A stretch of 64,000 bases of DNA, taken from assembly GCF_007830735.1 (NCBI RefSeq), contig NZ_VLLN01000022.1, positions 1-64,000 of the forward strand. The letters are read 5' to 3'. This document shows positions 25,822 through 35,204 of this stretch, piece by piece (the first letter of the stretch is position 1; each line of letters starts with the position of its first letter). Origin of the DNA: Geobacter argillaceus (GTDB taxonomy: Bacteria; Desulfobacterota; Desulfuromonadia; Geobacterales; DSM-12255). The translations under genes and the position numbers were made by a program. The notes beneath the pieces are model-generated. The model saw only the letters and a list, made by a program, of their open reading frames with translations, did not search any database and had not been told where the DNA came from.

Positions 25822-27000
25822 TCAACTCCCGAAGATACGGCGCACCAGACCGCTCTTTGCCTGTTTATCATCAATGGGTGACTGTTCACCAGTCTTGGAG
25901 GCATCCGCGTCAACTCCTAGCTGGTTAACCTTTTTCAGAAGCACATTCAACGCCTCGTCAGTCTTCACAACGACACTTTTCAACGCATTCTGCATGGTTG
26001 TGAGGCGTTCATTGAACTCCTTAGCCTGATTCTTTTGTTCAGCAAAGACATCCTGTTCCAACCGGTTGATTTTCTCTGATATTTCCATAAAAAGGCCTGT
26101 AACTGAATTCGCCGGGATGGTACCATCCTCAATGAAACAGGCTGAAGTATTTAAAGTTTGTTGATCCACTTGTTGGCCATGTGCCCAGTAATAGTTGTCA
26201 AAGTCAAGGTCACCGACTATCTCCTGCGCCATCGCATCATCTATGTCCCGGCGCTCTTCGGCAAAGGCGGAAAGCATCAGGAAGTCACAGATAATATTGG
26301 TCAGTCGCGGAACACCCCGGCAGTAATGATAAATGATATCGAAGGTGGCCGGTGAGAACTTTACAGCATCACGATTGCCGGCAACTTCAAGGCGGTGGAG
26401 GATGTACTGTTCAGTTTCCATGCGAGTCAACGGTGAAAGATGACAGTTGATGCTGATCCGCTGCCGAAGCTGGCGCAGTTCTGGAGCGGCAAGAAACGTA
26501 CGCAACTCAGGCTGCCCGACGAGGATGATCTGAAGAAGTTTGAAATGCGCCGTCTCCAGGTTGGAAAGCATGCGCACTTCCTCAAGCAGTTCGGGGGAAA
26601 GATTCTGCGCCTCATCGATAATGAGGACCGGCCTGTTGCCGACTGCATACTGATCAATAAGAAAATCGTTCAGTTCACGCAATAGGGTAATCCGATCTTT
26701 CCCCTGCACCGACAGACCGAAGTCGTCGTTGATCATCGCAATCAGCTGTTCTGAATCGACCTTGGTATTGAATATCTTGGATATCACCGTGTGTTCGTGA
26801 TGCATGTTCAGCAGTTCGCGAATAAGTGTGGTTTTGCCGCAACCGACCTCTCCGGTCAGAAGGATAAACCCGGCACGCTCGCGTACGCCATAATCAAGGT
26901 AGGTCAGGGCCTTCTTGTGTACCCTGCTCAAATAGATAAAATCCGGGTTTGGTACCAGATCAAACGGCTTCGTGGTCAGATTGAAAAAGGTCTCGTACAT
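25822..27000 (-). CDS. XrtA-associated AAA ATPase (ExeA/GspA-like, TIGR03015 type)
   Basis: A 392-residue protein. The N-terminal MYETFFNLTTKPFDLVPNPDFIYLS is the signature of the ExeA/PEP-CTERM ATPase family. Walker A GEVGCGKT lies at residues 50-57, Walker B VLIIDEAQNLS near 125-135, and the sensor/arginine region RQRISINCHLSPL near 190. The C-terminal third is low-complexity and probably coiled coil. It is found next to the chain-length and tyrosine-kinase genes in exosortase loci and likely energises assembly of the envelope complex; the exact role is not established. Confidence 0.85.
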   Translation of the reverse strand: MYETFFNLTTKPFDLVPNPDFIYLSRVHKKALTYLDYGVRERAGFILLTGEVGCGKTTLIRELLNMHHEHTVISKIFNTKVDSEQLIAMINDDFGLSVQGKDRITLLRELNDFLIDQYAVGNRPVLIIDEAQNLSPELLEEVRMLSNLETAHFKLLQIILVGQPELRTFLAAPELRQLRQRISINCHLSPLTRMETEQYILHRLEVAGNRDAVKFSPATFDIIYHYCRGVPRLTNIICDFLMLSAFAEERRDIDDAMAQEIVGDLDFDNYYWAHGQQVDQQTLNTSACFIEDGTIPANSVTGLFMEISEKINRLEQDVFAEQKNQAKEFNERLTTMQNALKSVVVKTDEALNVLLKKVNQLGVDADASKTGEQSPIDDKQAKSGLVRRIFGS

Positions 27001-27014
27001 ATCCTGTCAGTTCG

Positions 27015-27854
27015 TCAATGCTTATTGGAAGAAGCGTAAGAACGATAGTAATAATAGCGATCGTCCATTCGGTCGATCCGTGCTTCATTATAGACTATGC
27101 CCAAAACATTGGATCCGCCCAGCGATTCCAGTGCCTCTTTGATTCCCTGGAGCGAAGCCCCATCCTCCTTAACGACAAAAATTGTTCCGTCAACCAAATG
27201 GCTTAAGTGACGAGTTTCGGCAAAGGGAAGGATTGGTGGCGTGTCGATCACGATATAGCGATCAGGGTAACGGTACTTTATCTCCATAAGGAGATCCGAC
27301 ATTTTCTGCGACGTAAAAAGCTCCACCGGATTTCGCAGATCCTTGCCTGCCGGCAAGACTACCAGTTTGCCGATGCCGGTATTGATCAGCACATCTCCAA
27401 GCTCTGCATCTCCGCTCAGGCAGTCGGCAAGCCCACGCTCGGCGGTTATTCCCAGATACCTGTGCACTGAGGGTCTGCGGAGGTCGGCGTCAATGAGCAA
27501 TACGGTATGGTCAAACTGCTGCGCCAAGCTGAGGGCCAGGTTGAGTGACGTTATCGTTTTCCCCTCACCTGCCACGGAACTCGTCACCATGATAGTGTTG
27601 TGAAACTCATCACTCTTAGTAAGCTTGACCAGGATGGACTTCAGTTTACGGTACTCTTCCGCTGCCGGTGAAGAGGGATCGCTGCCGGCGACAAGAAGCG
27701 GATTTGACAGCTTGATCTGCAGATTGGGGGGCGGCAGGGTCTCAATAATATTCGACGGAGCCCCTTGTCGCTGCTGCTGTGAATTTGAAGGAGCAACCCC
27801 TCCAGAGCCACGCATCTGGGATGCTTTTTCAAGCGCCCGTTCGATTCTGCTCAT
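27015..27854 (-). CDS. XrtA-associated tyrosine autokinase (BY-kinase)
   Basis: A 279-residue CpsD/CapB-type kinase. Walker A SVAGEGKT at residues 93-100, Walker A' LLIDADLRRPSVHRYL from about 119, Walker B-like YIVIDTPPILP near 200. The C-terminus carries a Tyr cluster (RYYYYRSY), the autophosphorylation tail. It works with the Wzz-like protein encoded next to it to control chain length and export of the polymer. Small N-terminal signature MSRIERALEKASQ is usual for this subfamily. Confidence 0.9.
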   Translation of the reverse strand: MSRIERALEKASQMRGSGGVAPSNSQQQRQGAPSNIIETLPPPNLQIKLSNPLLVAGSDPSSPAAEEYRKLKSILVKLTKSDEFHNTIMVTSSVAGEGKTITSLNLALSLAQQFDHTVLLIDADLRRPSVHRYLGITAERGLADCLSGDAELGDVLINTGIGKLVVLPAGKDLRNPVELFTSQKMSDLLMEIKYRYPDRYIVIDTPPILPFAETRHLSHLVDGTIFVVKEDGASLQGIKEALESLGGSNVLGIVYNEARIDRMDDRYYYYRSYASSNKH

Positions 27855-27895
27855 AGTTTAGGTAATCCTTTTTAGATGGTTTAAGGCGGAAAAAG

Positions 27896-29377
27896 TCAAC
27901 GTACGCGCTCTACAATACCTGCTTTTTCGAGCACTTTATCCACATAGCCCAGTTCGAGAGCCTCTATGGCGAGAAAACATAGAAGAAAAGAAAAATATCC
28001 TGCTACCACCACATAGAAACGCAAATCTTTTCGCCTCTGCAACTGTATGACCACAGGGTCCTCCATCCGTGGGATGACCGCCAGCACCTGAAAACCAAAC
28101 GATTTTATCGCATCTACCGATTTAACAGTATTACTAATTACATCGCGCAGAAGTAGAACACCCAATCCGCCGGCTATCCCGGCAATGATACCCAGGAACA
28201 TAATCTTCACACGGTTTGGACTGGCCGGCTTGATCGGCATTACGGCAGGATCGACAATGCGGAATGTGGTAGACTTGTCCTGAACTTCCATCTGCTTGGA
28301 CATCTCGGACTGACCATGACGGGTCATCAGTTGATCATACAACTCTTTTTGCTTCCTTTTTTCAGTCTCAAGTTTTTCCAGGTTTGCCTTTGCCGATGGT
28401 ATGTTCTTCAGCAGAGACTGATTTGTTGCAACATACCTCCTTAAGCTCTCTTCGCTTGATCTCAGTGCTGCCAGTTCGGCTTCAATCTTGCCAAGTTCCT
28501 GAGGGTCGCTGACAGCAGCTCCGTTATCTTTGCGGGACTTGAGCTGCTCCTTCAGGATCTCGATCTCCCCTTTCACCTTGAGGATTTCGGGATAGCTGTC
28601 GGTGAACTGAGTACGCAACTCCTCCAGACGCTTCTGTAAAGAAATGAGATTCCCCTGAAGTGGATCAGAGGTCCTCTGCGTAACGGGTTTAAGTCCTTCC
28701 AGATGCTTGCGGCGCAGTTGTATGTCATACAGTTTCTGCTGAGCCACATTAATCTCCTGGAAGAGTTTTGCCTCATCAATGGCAATAACTCCCCCTTTCT
28801 CAACCTTATATTTTGAGAGCTCGCTATCGGCCTTTTCGAGCTTTGCCTTGAAATCACCGATCTGTTCGGAAAGAAATTTGGTGGCGCCGTATGACTCTTC
28901 ACGCTTTGATGAAATGTTCTCTTCGATATAGAGTCGCACAAGTGTATTGACAAAATCCCGGGCAATGCGGGGATTTTTATCGTTAAATGAAATAATGAAC
29001 AGGTTATTATCTTTTACCTTGACCAAAATATTTTCCTGAATTTTATTTAACAAATTTTCCAGTTCTGCGTCGCTGTTTTTCTTGGTCAGCAGATCAAGTT
29101 CATTGATGACCTTGACCAGAAGGGGTCTGCTGGTTATGGCGTAGGTCAGTACCTTGATGGTCTGGTCCATGGAAGGGGTAACCGCAATACCTTTGACCAA
29201 CTCGCTGATCACATTCTTTTCGATAAATACGGTACTCTTGGCCTCGAACTTCTTAGGCCAGAAATACGACACGACCACTGCCCCGGTCATGATGAGAAGA
29301 GCTGTTATGAAGAATAGCCGTTTGAATCGAAAAAAAAGATTTATATAGCGCTTATAATCAACTTCAGAAGTATTCAT
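27896..29377 (-). CDS. Polysaccharide chain-length determinant (Wzz/GumC-like, XrtA type)
   Basis: A 493-residue protein with two membrane helices, one near residues 20-40 (LFFITALLIMTGAVVVSYF) and one near 395-415 (IMFLGIIAGIAGGLGVLLL). Between them are a Wzz domain and long coiled coils (about 150-350). A proline-rich PIKPASPNR precedes the second helix. It forms the inner-membrane/periplasmic co-polymerase that sets chain length together with the autokinase. An extra C-terminal helix follows near 455-475. Confidence 0.9.
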   Translation of the reverse strand: MNTSEVDYKRYINLFFRFKRLFFITALLIMTGAVVVSYFWPKKFEAKSTVFIEKNVISELVKGIAVTPSMDQTIKVLTYAITSRPLLVKVINELDLLTKKNSDAELENLLNKIQENILVKVKDNNLFIISFNDKNPRIARDFVNTLVRLYIEENISSKREESYGATKFLSEQIGDFKAKLEKADSELSKYKVEKGGVIAIDEAKLFQEINVAQQKLYDIQLRRKHLEGLKPVTQRTSDPLQGNLISLQKRLEELRTQFTDSYPEILKVKGEIEILKEQLKSRKDNGAAVSDPQELGKIEAELAALRSSEESLRRYVATNQSLLKNIPSAKANLEKLETEKRKQKELYDQLMTRHGQSEMSKQMEVQDKSTTFRIVDPAVMPIKPASPNRVKIMFLGIIAGIAGGLGVLLLRDVISNTVKSVDAIKSFGFQVLAVIPRMEDPVVIQLQRRKDLRFYVVVAGYFSFLLCFLAIEALELGYVDKVLEKAGIVERVR

Positions 29378-29403
29378 GCAAATTCCTCAATATGATCAAA
29401 CTA

Positions 29404-30207
29404 TTAAAACAAACCTTCACTAACAATGATATAATCACCCGGCCGCAATTTGATGTTCTGGCTCAGGTCACCGTTTTTGATCAGATCCTTCGCCTTGACC
29501 GGCAGAGAAACCTCATCATTCTTTTCCTTTCGCCGAATAATGGTCTCGTTTTGGCTGGCGAACTTGGTGAATCCACCTGCCTCCAGTATCGCCTCAAGGA
29601 CAACCATCCCCTCGCGATACTCTATTGACTTTGGGGCATTCACTGCTCCGAGCACATACACGCTTTTGTCAAGGAGCAAGGGGATAAAAAGCGAGTCGTT
29701 GTTCTCTAAAAGCAGGTCCTCAGCAACATCCCCCTGAATGAAGAGGCGATGAAAATCCTCCTTGACCTTCTTGCCACTGCGCAGCACATATGCCCGTTTC
29801 AGGTCTGCCGACCGGACCTCGCCAATGGAACACAGGAGTTGAAGAAGAGAGGTCCGCCGCGCCAGATCGTATACCCCCGACTTTATTCCGCCGCCGAAGA
29901 TATAGACCTTGCTGTTGGTAATCTCACGGACCGTTACCGTCACTATCGGGTTTTTCACCAGCTCCTTAAGTTTTTCTCCAAGTGACGCCTGGAGTGCAGT
30001 CGGCGTAAAACCGCTGGCAATGACATCACCAAGGCCAGGCACCGTTATTTTACCGTCAGGGCGGACCTTTACCGAAAAACTAAGTTCCTTTATCCCCCAG
30101 ACGGAGACATCCAGTCCGTCACCTTCGCCGATGACGTAGTCACCGGCAAAAACAGGAACCGACGTAACAAGCAACATCACCGCCAGCAACAACAATTTAA
30201 GTCTCAT
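29404..30207 (-). CDS. Polysaccharide export protein (Wza/GumB-like)
   Basis: A 267-residue protein with a signal peptide (LKLLLLAVMLLVTSVPVFA). The Poly_export domain follows (DYVIGEGDGLDVSVWG ... VRPDGKITVPGLGDVIASG) with two SLBB domains (about 105-170 and 185-255; SVYVLGAVNAPKSIEYREGMVVLEAILEAGGF). No lipobox Cys is seen at the cleavage site, in contrast to classical Wza. It would form the periplasmic/outer-membrane channel paired with the chain-length protein. Confidence 0.9.
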   Translation of the reverse strand: MRLKLLLLAVMLLVTSVPVFAGDYVIGEGDGLDVSVWGIKELSFSVKVRPDGKITVPGLGDVIASGFTPTALQASLGEKLKELVKNPIVTVTVREITNSKVYIFGGGIKSGVYDLARRTSLLQLLCSIGEVRSADLKRAYVLRSGKKVKEDFHRLFIQGDVAEDLLLENNDSLFIPLLLDKSVYVLGAVNAPKSIEYREGMVVLEAILEAGGFTKFASQNETIIRRKEKNDEVSLPVKAKDLIKNGDLSQNIKLRPGDYIIVSEGLF

Positions 30208-30254
30208 CTTAACTCCCTATGCAGGTTTTACCGGACCCCGAGCCAGTTAGTTCC

Positions 30255-31625
30255 TTACCTCGCCCCCCGCCCAAATAACACTACCTTGATCGTTTCAAAA
30301 AAAATGAGTGTATCAAGAAACGGTGACAAGTTTTTCAGATAATAAAGGTCATACCGTAGCTTTTCGACCGCATCCTCGATTGACGATCCATATGGATAGC
30401 GCACCTGAGCCCATCCGGTCACCCCCGGCTTAATGAAATGACGGCGGGAGTAATAAGGGATGATCGCCTTCAGCTTTTCGACAAATTCAGGTCGCTCCGG
30501 GCGGGGACCGACAAAACTCATCTCCCCTTTCAACACATTGATAAGCTGAGGGATTTCATCGATCCGTGTCTTACGCATAAACCGACCAATTTTCGTTACC
30601 CTGGGATCATTTTCTGTCGCCCAGACAGCTCCGGAAGCAGACTCTGCGTCTTGGCGCATGGTCCGAAACTTGATCAGCTTGAACGGGTGTTCCTTGTTGC
30701 CGACACGTATCTGAGTAAAGAATAAGGGCCCTGGAGAATCGAGTTTGATGAGCACCGAGACTATCAGAAAAATCGGAATCGAGAGTATCAGTCCCCAAAA
30801 TGCGAGGAACAGATCGATTAACCGCTTTATAATATTTATGAATAAGGGGCGACGGAACCCCGTTGAAAAAATGAACCAACTTGGTGTGATCTGCTCAAGC
30901 ATCAGTTTACCGCAAGAAAGTTCATAGAATGATGGGGTATCGAGCACTTCGGAGCCGTTTAGCTTGCAGCTCAGTGCATCCCTTAACGGGAACACTCCTC
31001 TTCGTTCGGAAAGCGCAATGACGATGATACCCGCATCCTCCCGAAGCGCAATATCGCGCAAGGAGTCAGCTTCACCAAGTATCTGCTCAGCCGGAATCTC
31101 TTGCTCGCCGATGAGCAAGTTACCGCAACGGACAAATCCGACCAACTGAAAATAACCGCGTGATTCTTGAATAATTTCCCGAAGCTTCGCTGCCAGTTCG
31201 CCCGTGCCAAGCACTAGAACCTTCTGCGCAAACCGCTGTTGCTTACGACTGTAAAAGAAAACACTGTGCCAAGTGTATTGGTAAACGGCGAAAAACAATA
31301 TTGTCAGGATTTGCAGACCTCTGTCGAACATTATTGTTGGAAAGAGGTAATAGAGAATAGAAAGACCAATGAACGATCCGGCTCCAACAATAACAACATT
31401 TACAAAAAGCTCTCTCTTCTTAATATTTTTGCCAGGGGTGTAGATCTCAATGAGATAGGAAACCGCCAATACCGTTGTGAGCAAAATGAAGGGAATATGA
31501 TAGTTCGAAATAAAATATTTGCCTACGTTCGCATGGTAACCGAACCTGACAAACAGGGAGGTATACATGGCTGCTAAGGCCAGCAAAATATCACCACCGA
31601 TAAGAATCGATAACATCAACTTCAT
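30255..31625 (-). CDS. Initiating undecaprenyl-phosphate sugar transferase (XrtA/TIGR03013 type)
   Basis: A 456-residue polyprenyl phosphotransferase. The N-terminal region has four or five membrane helices, the middle a Rossmann-like CoA-binding-type domain (VLVLGTGELAAKLREII), and the C-terminus the bacterial sugar-transferase domain: a helix near 270-290, then PLFFTQIRVGNKEHPFKLIKFRTMRQDAE and GEMSFVGPRPERPEF, GWAQVRYPYG. It transfers a sugar-1-phosphate to undecaprenyl phosphate, the first step of repeat-unit assembly. It lies 12 bp after prsT. Confidence 0.9.
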   Translation of the reverse strand: MKLMLSILIGGDILLALAAMYTSLFVRFGYHANVGKYFISNYHIPFILLTTVLAVSYLIEIYTPGKNIKKRELFVNVVIVGAGSFIGLSILYYLFPTIMFDRGLQILTILFFAVYQYTWHSVFFYSRKQQRFAQKVLVLGTGELAAKLREIIQESRGYFQLVGFVRCGNLLIGEQEIPAEQILGEADSLRDIALREDAGIIVIALSERRGVFPLRDALSCKLNGSEVLDTPSFYELSCGKLMLEQITPSWFIFSTGFRRPLFINIIKRLIDLFLAFWGLILSIPIFLIVSVLIKLDSPGPLFFTQIRVGNKEHPFKLIKFRTMRQDAESASGAVWATENDPRVTKIGRFMRKTRIDEIPQLINVLKGEMSFVGPRPERPEFVEKLKAIIPYYSRRHFIKPGVTGWAQVRYPYGSSIEDAVEKLRYDLYYLKNLSPFLDTLIFFETIKVVLFGRGAR

Positions 31626-31637
31626 ATGGCTACTTGT

Positions 31638-34286
31638 TTACCGCTTCAATTCGGCAGACAGCCCCTTCGCCTGAGAGGCTTCGGGGAAATCGCCCAGAGT
31701 AAGGGCCTTCTGAACGCTCTTCAAAGCTGCCGCTCGGTCATTCGTCTCCTTTTGGGCAAGAGCAAGATGATAACGCACGGTCGGGTTGTCCGGAAGCAAC
31801 GACACCGCCTTATCCAGTACCTTCTTCGCGTCATCCTTCTTTCCGGACTTCAACAAAGCATAGCCAAGTGTATCCATTATTCCTGCATTGCCCGGCTCGA
31901 GCTTATAGGCGGTAATGGCCAAACGCAGCGCTTCGTCTTTGCTTCCGTAGCCATCGGCGTACAGAAAAGCGAGGTTATTAAGCGCCGGCACGTAGTTGTC
32001 TGCCTTTGTCAGGGTCTCACGGTATTTTTGTGCGGCCTCCTTCTTTTTCCCGACAGAATCGAGGAGGGCCCCCTGGGCGAAAATGGCCGGAACGAAATTC
32101 GGCTGCACCTTGATCGCCTCGCCATAGGCGGCCATGGCCGCATCATTGTTCCGAATAGCTGACAGCAGGTTGCCGAGTTCCAGATGCGCCTGGGGGTTCT
32201 TGCCGTCGACCCGGATGCCGTTCTTCACTTCCGTGATGGCCCGCGGATAATCCTTCTGGCTTGCGTAGATGGAAGCCATGACCAGGTAGCCGGCAGCCGC
32301 ATTGGGCTTGAGGGTAACAATCCGGCGCGCCTGTTCGATCGCCTTCGGTATATCTTTCATCGCCACATAGGTCTTGATCTTCAACGCCAGTCCGCGGTCC
32401 GGGGCAATAGCGTCCAGATCGTCGAACACCTTGAGCGCATCACTGAATTTCTTCTCGCTGGCCAGCAATGTCCCCTTCATCTCAAGGACAGCAACATTTT
32501 TAGAGTCAGCCTTGATTGCCTCGTCAAGCACGTTCAAAGCCTTCTTCACATCCTTTTTATTAACATAATAGCTAGCCAGTATGAGGAACCCGACCGGGTT
32601 TCGTGTCTCCTTGGCCTTGGTGTAATAATCGAGCGCCTCCTTGTCTCTCCCCTTCAGTTCAAGCAGGGCCGCAGTGCCAATCAGGGCCTTGACATTGGCG
32701 GGTTCTTTCTGCAGTACCGTCTGGTACTCTGCAAGCGCCTTGTCATGCTCACCGGTTGCGGCGTAATAGGTTGCCAGATTGAAGTAGGTGGCAAACAGCC
32801 CCGGATCGACCTGCTTGGCCTTCTGGAGATACTCCAACCCCTCTTTGGTTTTTCGCTGGCTGAACATGAGTCCGGCAAGGCTGTTATAAATGGGCGCATC
32901 GCCCTGTTTACCGGTCAACCCGCTCTTCAGCGTGGACAGGGCTTTGGCCGGCTCGCCTCGTCGCTGGTAGTAGGAAGCGAGAAGGAAACGGGTATTGAGA
33001 ACCTCCGGGGCAACCTTGACAGCCGTGGCCAGTTCCGTCTCACCCGCCTGCTGATTCCCTTTGCTAAGATAGAAAACGCCCTTCTTCAGATGGGCATCGA
33101 TGATCCTGGGATCGATCTGCGTGGCCCGATTCAGCTCCCGCATCCCCTCATCGTACATCCCCTTGGCCATGTAGGCACTGCCGAGAAGGTTATGCGCCAG
33201 AGCATTCCGATCATCAGCCTCGATAACGCGTTTGATCTCCTTGATGGAGTCATCCACCCGTTTCTGATTGAGCAGAATCATGCCGGTCAACAGGCGGGCC
33301 TGGGCAAATTCCGGACTACGGTCCAGGATGGTCCTGAACTGACTGAGCGCGGTCTCCAGATCGCCTTTGTTATAAAGGCTGAGTCCCAGATAGTAGTATC
33401 CTTCCAGGGTCGGCTGCAACTTGACAGAATTCTGCAAGAATGTAATCGCCTCGCTGAAGCTCTTCTTTTGATAGAGGACAATCCCCTTCAGCCGGGGGCC
33501 TTCACCCCTTTTAGGGAACTGCTTCAACAACTGGTCCGCTATCTGATCGGCCTTGCCCAGTTCCTTCCGTTCGACACGAATCAGCCCGGCCTTGTACGGT
33601 GCCACCGGGTCGGACGGCTTAATGGCAGCGATCTTCCCGTAAACATCAAGGGCTTTGTCCGGGTTCCCGCTACCTGCCTCGATTGCAGCCAGCATGTAAT
33701 AGGGACGAGTGTTCTGGGAATCCTTGGCAATCGCCTCGGTCAGCAGTTCCCGCGCCGCATCGCTCTTTCCCTGGACAGCGTTGACCGATGCCAGTTCCAG
33801 CTTGGCCTGGACCCTTGACGGGTCTGCGGCAATAGCCTGCCTGAACAGCGCCTCAGCCTCGGCGTAGTTCTTTTTCTGGAACTGGGCAATCCCCTGGACT
33901 TCCACCCCTTCCGCGGAATTGGGCGCCGTCTTCAGGTACTCCAAAACTTCCCGGAGAGCGTCATCCGGCTTCCCAAACGAATTATATGTCCTGGCCAGTT
34001 CGAGCCGCGCTTCATTCTTTGCCGGACTCTGAGCAAGCACCTTCTTCAGTTCTTTCGCCGCCTGCTCAAATTTCCCTAATACCGCATAAGTCTTGGCCAG
34101 TTGGAAACGAGCGTCCAGATAGTTTTGGTCCTTCTCCAAGGCGTTCTTCAGCAGCACGACAGCGCCGTTGGGATTCCCACCGGTGAGCTGTTTTTGAGCT
34201 TCCGCGTACAGATCCTCCTTGGTCTTGCCGGAACAGGCCGCCAGCAGACAGCCAATCAATATTGCCATAACAATTTTCTTAACCAC
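31638..34286 (-). CDS. prsT: PEP-CTERM system TPR-repeat lipoprotein PrsT
   Basis: From the GTG at 34286 the product has 882 residues. The signal peptide VKKIVMAILIGCLLAAC ends in a lipobox with Cys18, followed by about 20 TPR units (for example NPNGAVVLLKNALEKDQNYLDARFQLAKTY, with the W/L-G-Y-A-P pattern) that span the rest of the protein. Length and layout fit TIGR02917. It is the likely scaffold for the envelope-spanning polymerisation/export complex. The frame is open to 34391 but the GTG has GGGAGG 7 nt upstream and starts the lipoprotein signal, so it is chosen. It overlaps the acyltransferase stop by 8 bp. Confidence 0.9.
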   Translation of the reverse strand: MVKKIVMAILIGCLLAACSGKTKEDLYAEAQKQLTGGNPNGAVVLLKNALEKDQNYLDARFQLAKTYAVLGKFEQAAKELKKVLAQSPAKNEARLELARTYNSFGKPDDALREVLEYLKTAPNSAEGVEVQGIAQFQKKNYAEAEALFRQAIAADPSRVQAKLELASVNAVQGKSDAARELLTEAIAKDSQNTRPYYMLAAIEAGSGNPDKALDVYGKIAAIKPSDPVAPYKAGLIRVERKELGKADQIADQLLKQFPKRGEGPRLKGIVLYQKKSFSEAITFLQNSVKLQPTLEGYYYLGLSLYNKGDLETALSQFRTILDRSPEFAQARLLTGMILLNQKRVDDSIKEIKRVIEADDRNALAHNLLGSAYMAKGMYDEGMRELNRATQIDPRIIDAHLKKGVFYLSKGNQQAGETELATAVKVAPEVLNTRFLLASYYQRRGEPAKALSTLKSGLTGKQGDAPIYNSLAGLMFSQRKTKEGLEYLQKAKQVDPGLFATYFNLATYYAATGEHDKALAEYQTVLQKEPANVKALIGTAALLELKGRDKEALDYYTKAKETRNPVGFLILASYYVNKKDVKKALNVLDEAIKADSKNVAVLEMKGTLLASEKKFSDALKVFDDLDAIAPDRGLALKIKTYVAMKDIPKAIEQARRIVTLKPNAAAGYLVMASIYASQKDYPRAITEVKNGIRVDGKNPQAHLELGNLLSAIRNNDAAMAAYGEAIKVQPNFVPAIFAQGALLDSVGKKKEAAQKYRETLTKADNYVPALNNLAFLYADGYGSKDEALRLAITAYKLEPGNAGIMDTLGYALLKSGKKDDAKKVLDKAVSLLPDNPTVRYHLALAQKETNDRAAALKSVQKALTLGDFPEASQAKGLSAELKR

Positions 34287-35001
34287 GCAGTGACCTCCCT
34301 GAGGCACCATCGGATACGCGTTCAGCGGCCCGTGCCAGGAATAACTTGTATAGTTCAGGATTTTTCCCCGCCATATGGTCCATCGTTTCATCCACCGTTA
34401 ACAGGTAAGGGGTTCTTTTGCCATGGTATTCAACGGTTGGGCCAATTCGTTGAAACAGTACCCCGGCACGCCGGAGGAGAAACTGAAGACCATCTGCCAT
34501 TACGGCATACAAATGAGTCAGACCTGTCTCCAGACACTCCTGATAAATACAGCTGTACAAGCCGAGAACAATATCGTGGTCGGTCCGGCGCCGCTCCTCC
34601 TGGAACCGTCGCTCTAGGTCCGGCGTATACTCCTGTCCGTCGAGCATGATCTTGTCCGCCAGACGCCGGCGATACTCTTTGCTTACTGCCAGGCGGGATA
34701 TCTCACCAACCTTGGCCCGGTCCAGATACGAGAGATCAACAGAAAACGTACTGTGTTCTTCGATTGGAAAACCTTGATCAGAGAAGCCGATCACCCGAAT
34801 GGTGCCGATCAGCTGTCCCGAGTCCTTGCGAATTGCCCCGAAATGCGAAGAAAACGGGTCGTACTTATCAACTTCGCGCCTTCCCGAATGATCCTCCGGG
34901 CGCTCGAAGCCCCATTCATCGCAATAAACTTTGTAACGAAGTTTATAGACATCCTCGATAAGCGGGGAGTCCTTCGAAATTCTCATGAAATCGAAGTACA
35001 T
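34279..35001 (-). CDS. PEP-CTERM/exosortase-associated acyltransferase (LuxI-like fold)
   Basis: A 240-residue protein. The N-terminal VYKLRYKVYCDEWGFERPEDH and the later VGEISRLAVSKEYRRR match the TIGR03694 family, which has the acyl-homoserine-lactone-synthase/GNAT fold. Substrate unknown; an aminoacyl or acyl transfer to a metabolite or protein is assumed. Of several in-frame starts, the ATG at 35001 has GGAG exactly 8 nt upstream; the ATG at 35007 is too close to it and the frame is open to 35064. It is the first gene of the long minus-strand run and has a strong promoter upstream. Confidence 0.85.
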   Translation of the reverse strand: MYFDFMRISKDSPLIEDVYKLRYKVYCDEWGFERPEDHSGRREVDKYDPFSSHFGAIRKDSGQLIGTIRVIGFSDQGFPIEEHSTFSVDLSYLDRAKVGEISRLAVSKEYRRRLADKIMLDGQEYTPDLERRFQEERRRTDHDIVLGLYSCIYQECLETGLTHLYAVMADGLQFLLRRAGVLFQRIGPTVEYHGKRTPYLLTVDETMDHMAGKNPELYKLFLARAAERVSDGASGRSLRG

Positions 35002-35084
35002 CTGCATGACTCCGTTTCTGCTGAATTGACAGCGTCGGGAGGATTCGCGCAACAAAAAAAGCATCTACAGAATGCAGGTAAAAA

Positions 35085-35113
35085 ATTATACCAATGAAAA
35101 AATGGCTTGTAAA
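35085..35113 (-). promoter_or_regulatory. Sigma-70-type promoter of the exopolysaccharide operon
   Basis: On the minus strand TTTACA (35108-35113) and a perfect TATAAT (35085-35090) are separated by 17 bp. The predicted start is near 35078, about 75 nt before the acyltransferase ATG at 35001. No other promoter this good was seen in the run from 35001 down to 10058. Confidence 0.65.
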
Positions 35114-35204
35114 CAGGATATAAATTATTTACTGGTACACTCAAGCAAGAACACATAATTACCAATTGTTAATTATTAAATACCTATGCACACCACGAGC
35201 GATC

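Noticed and set aside
32184-33818. A 544-codon open frame on the plus strand
   Set aside because: It is antisense to prsT; the TPR repeats create long open frames on the other strand. No start signals or recognisable domains.
35139-35155. TGGTACACTCAAGCA as a sigma-54 promoter for the CAAX-like gene
   Set aside because: The GG and GC are 9 bp apart instead of 10, which RpoN does not tolerate.
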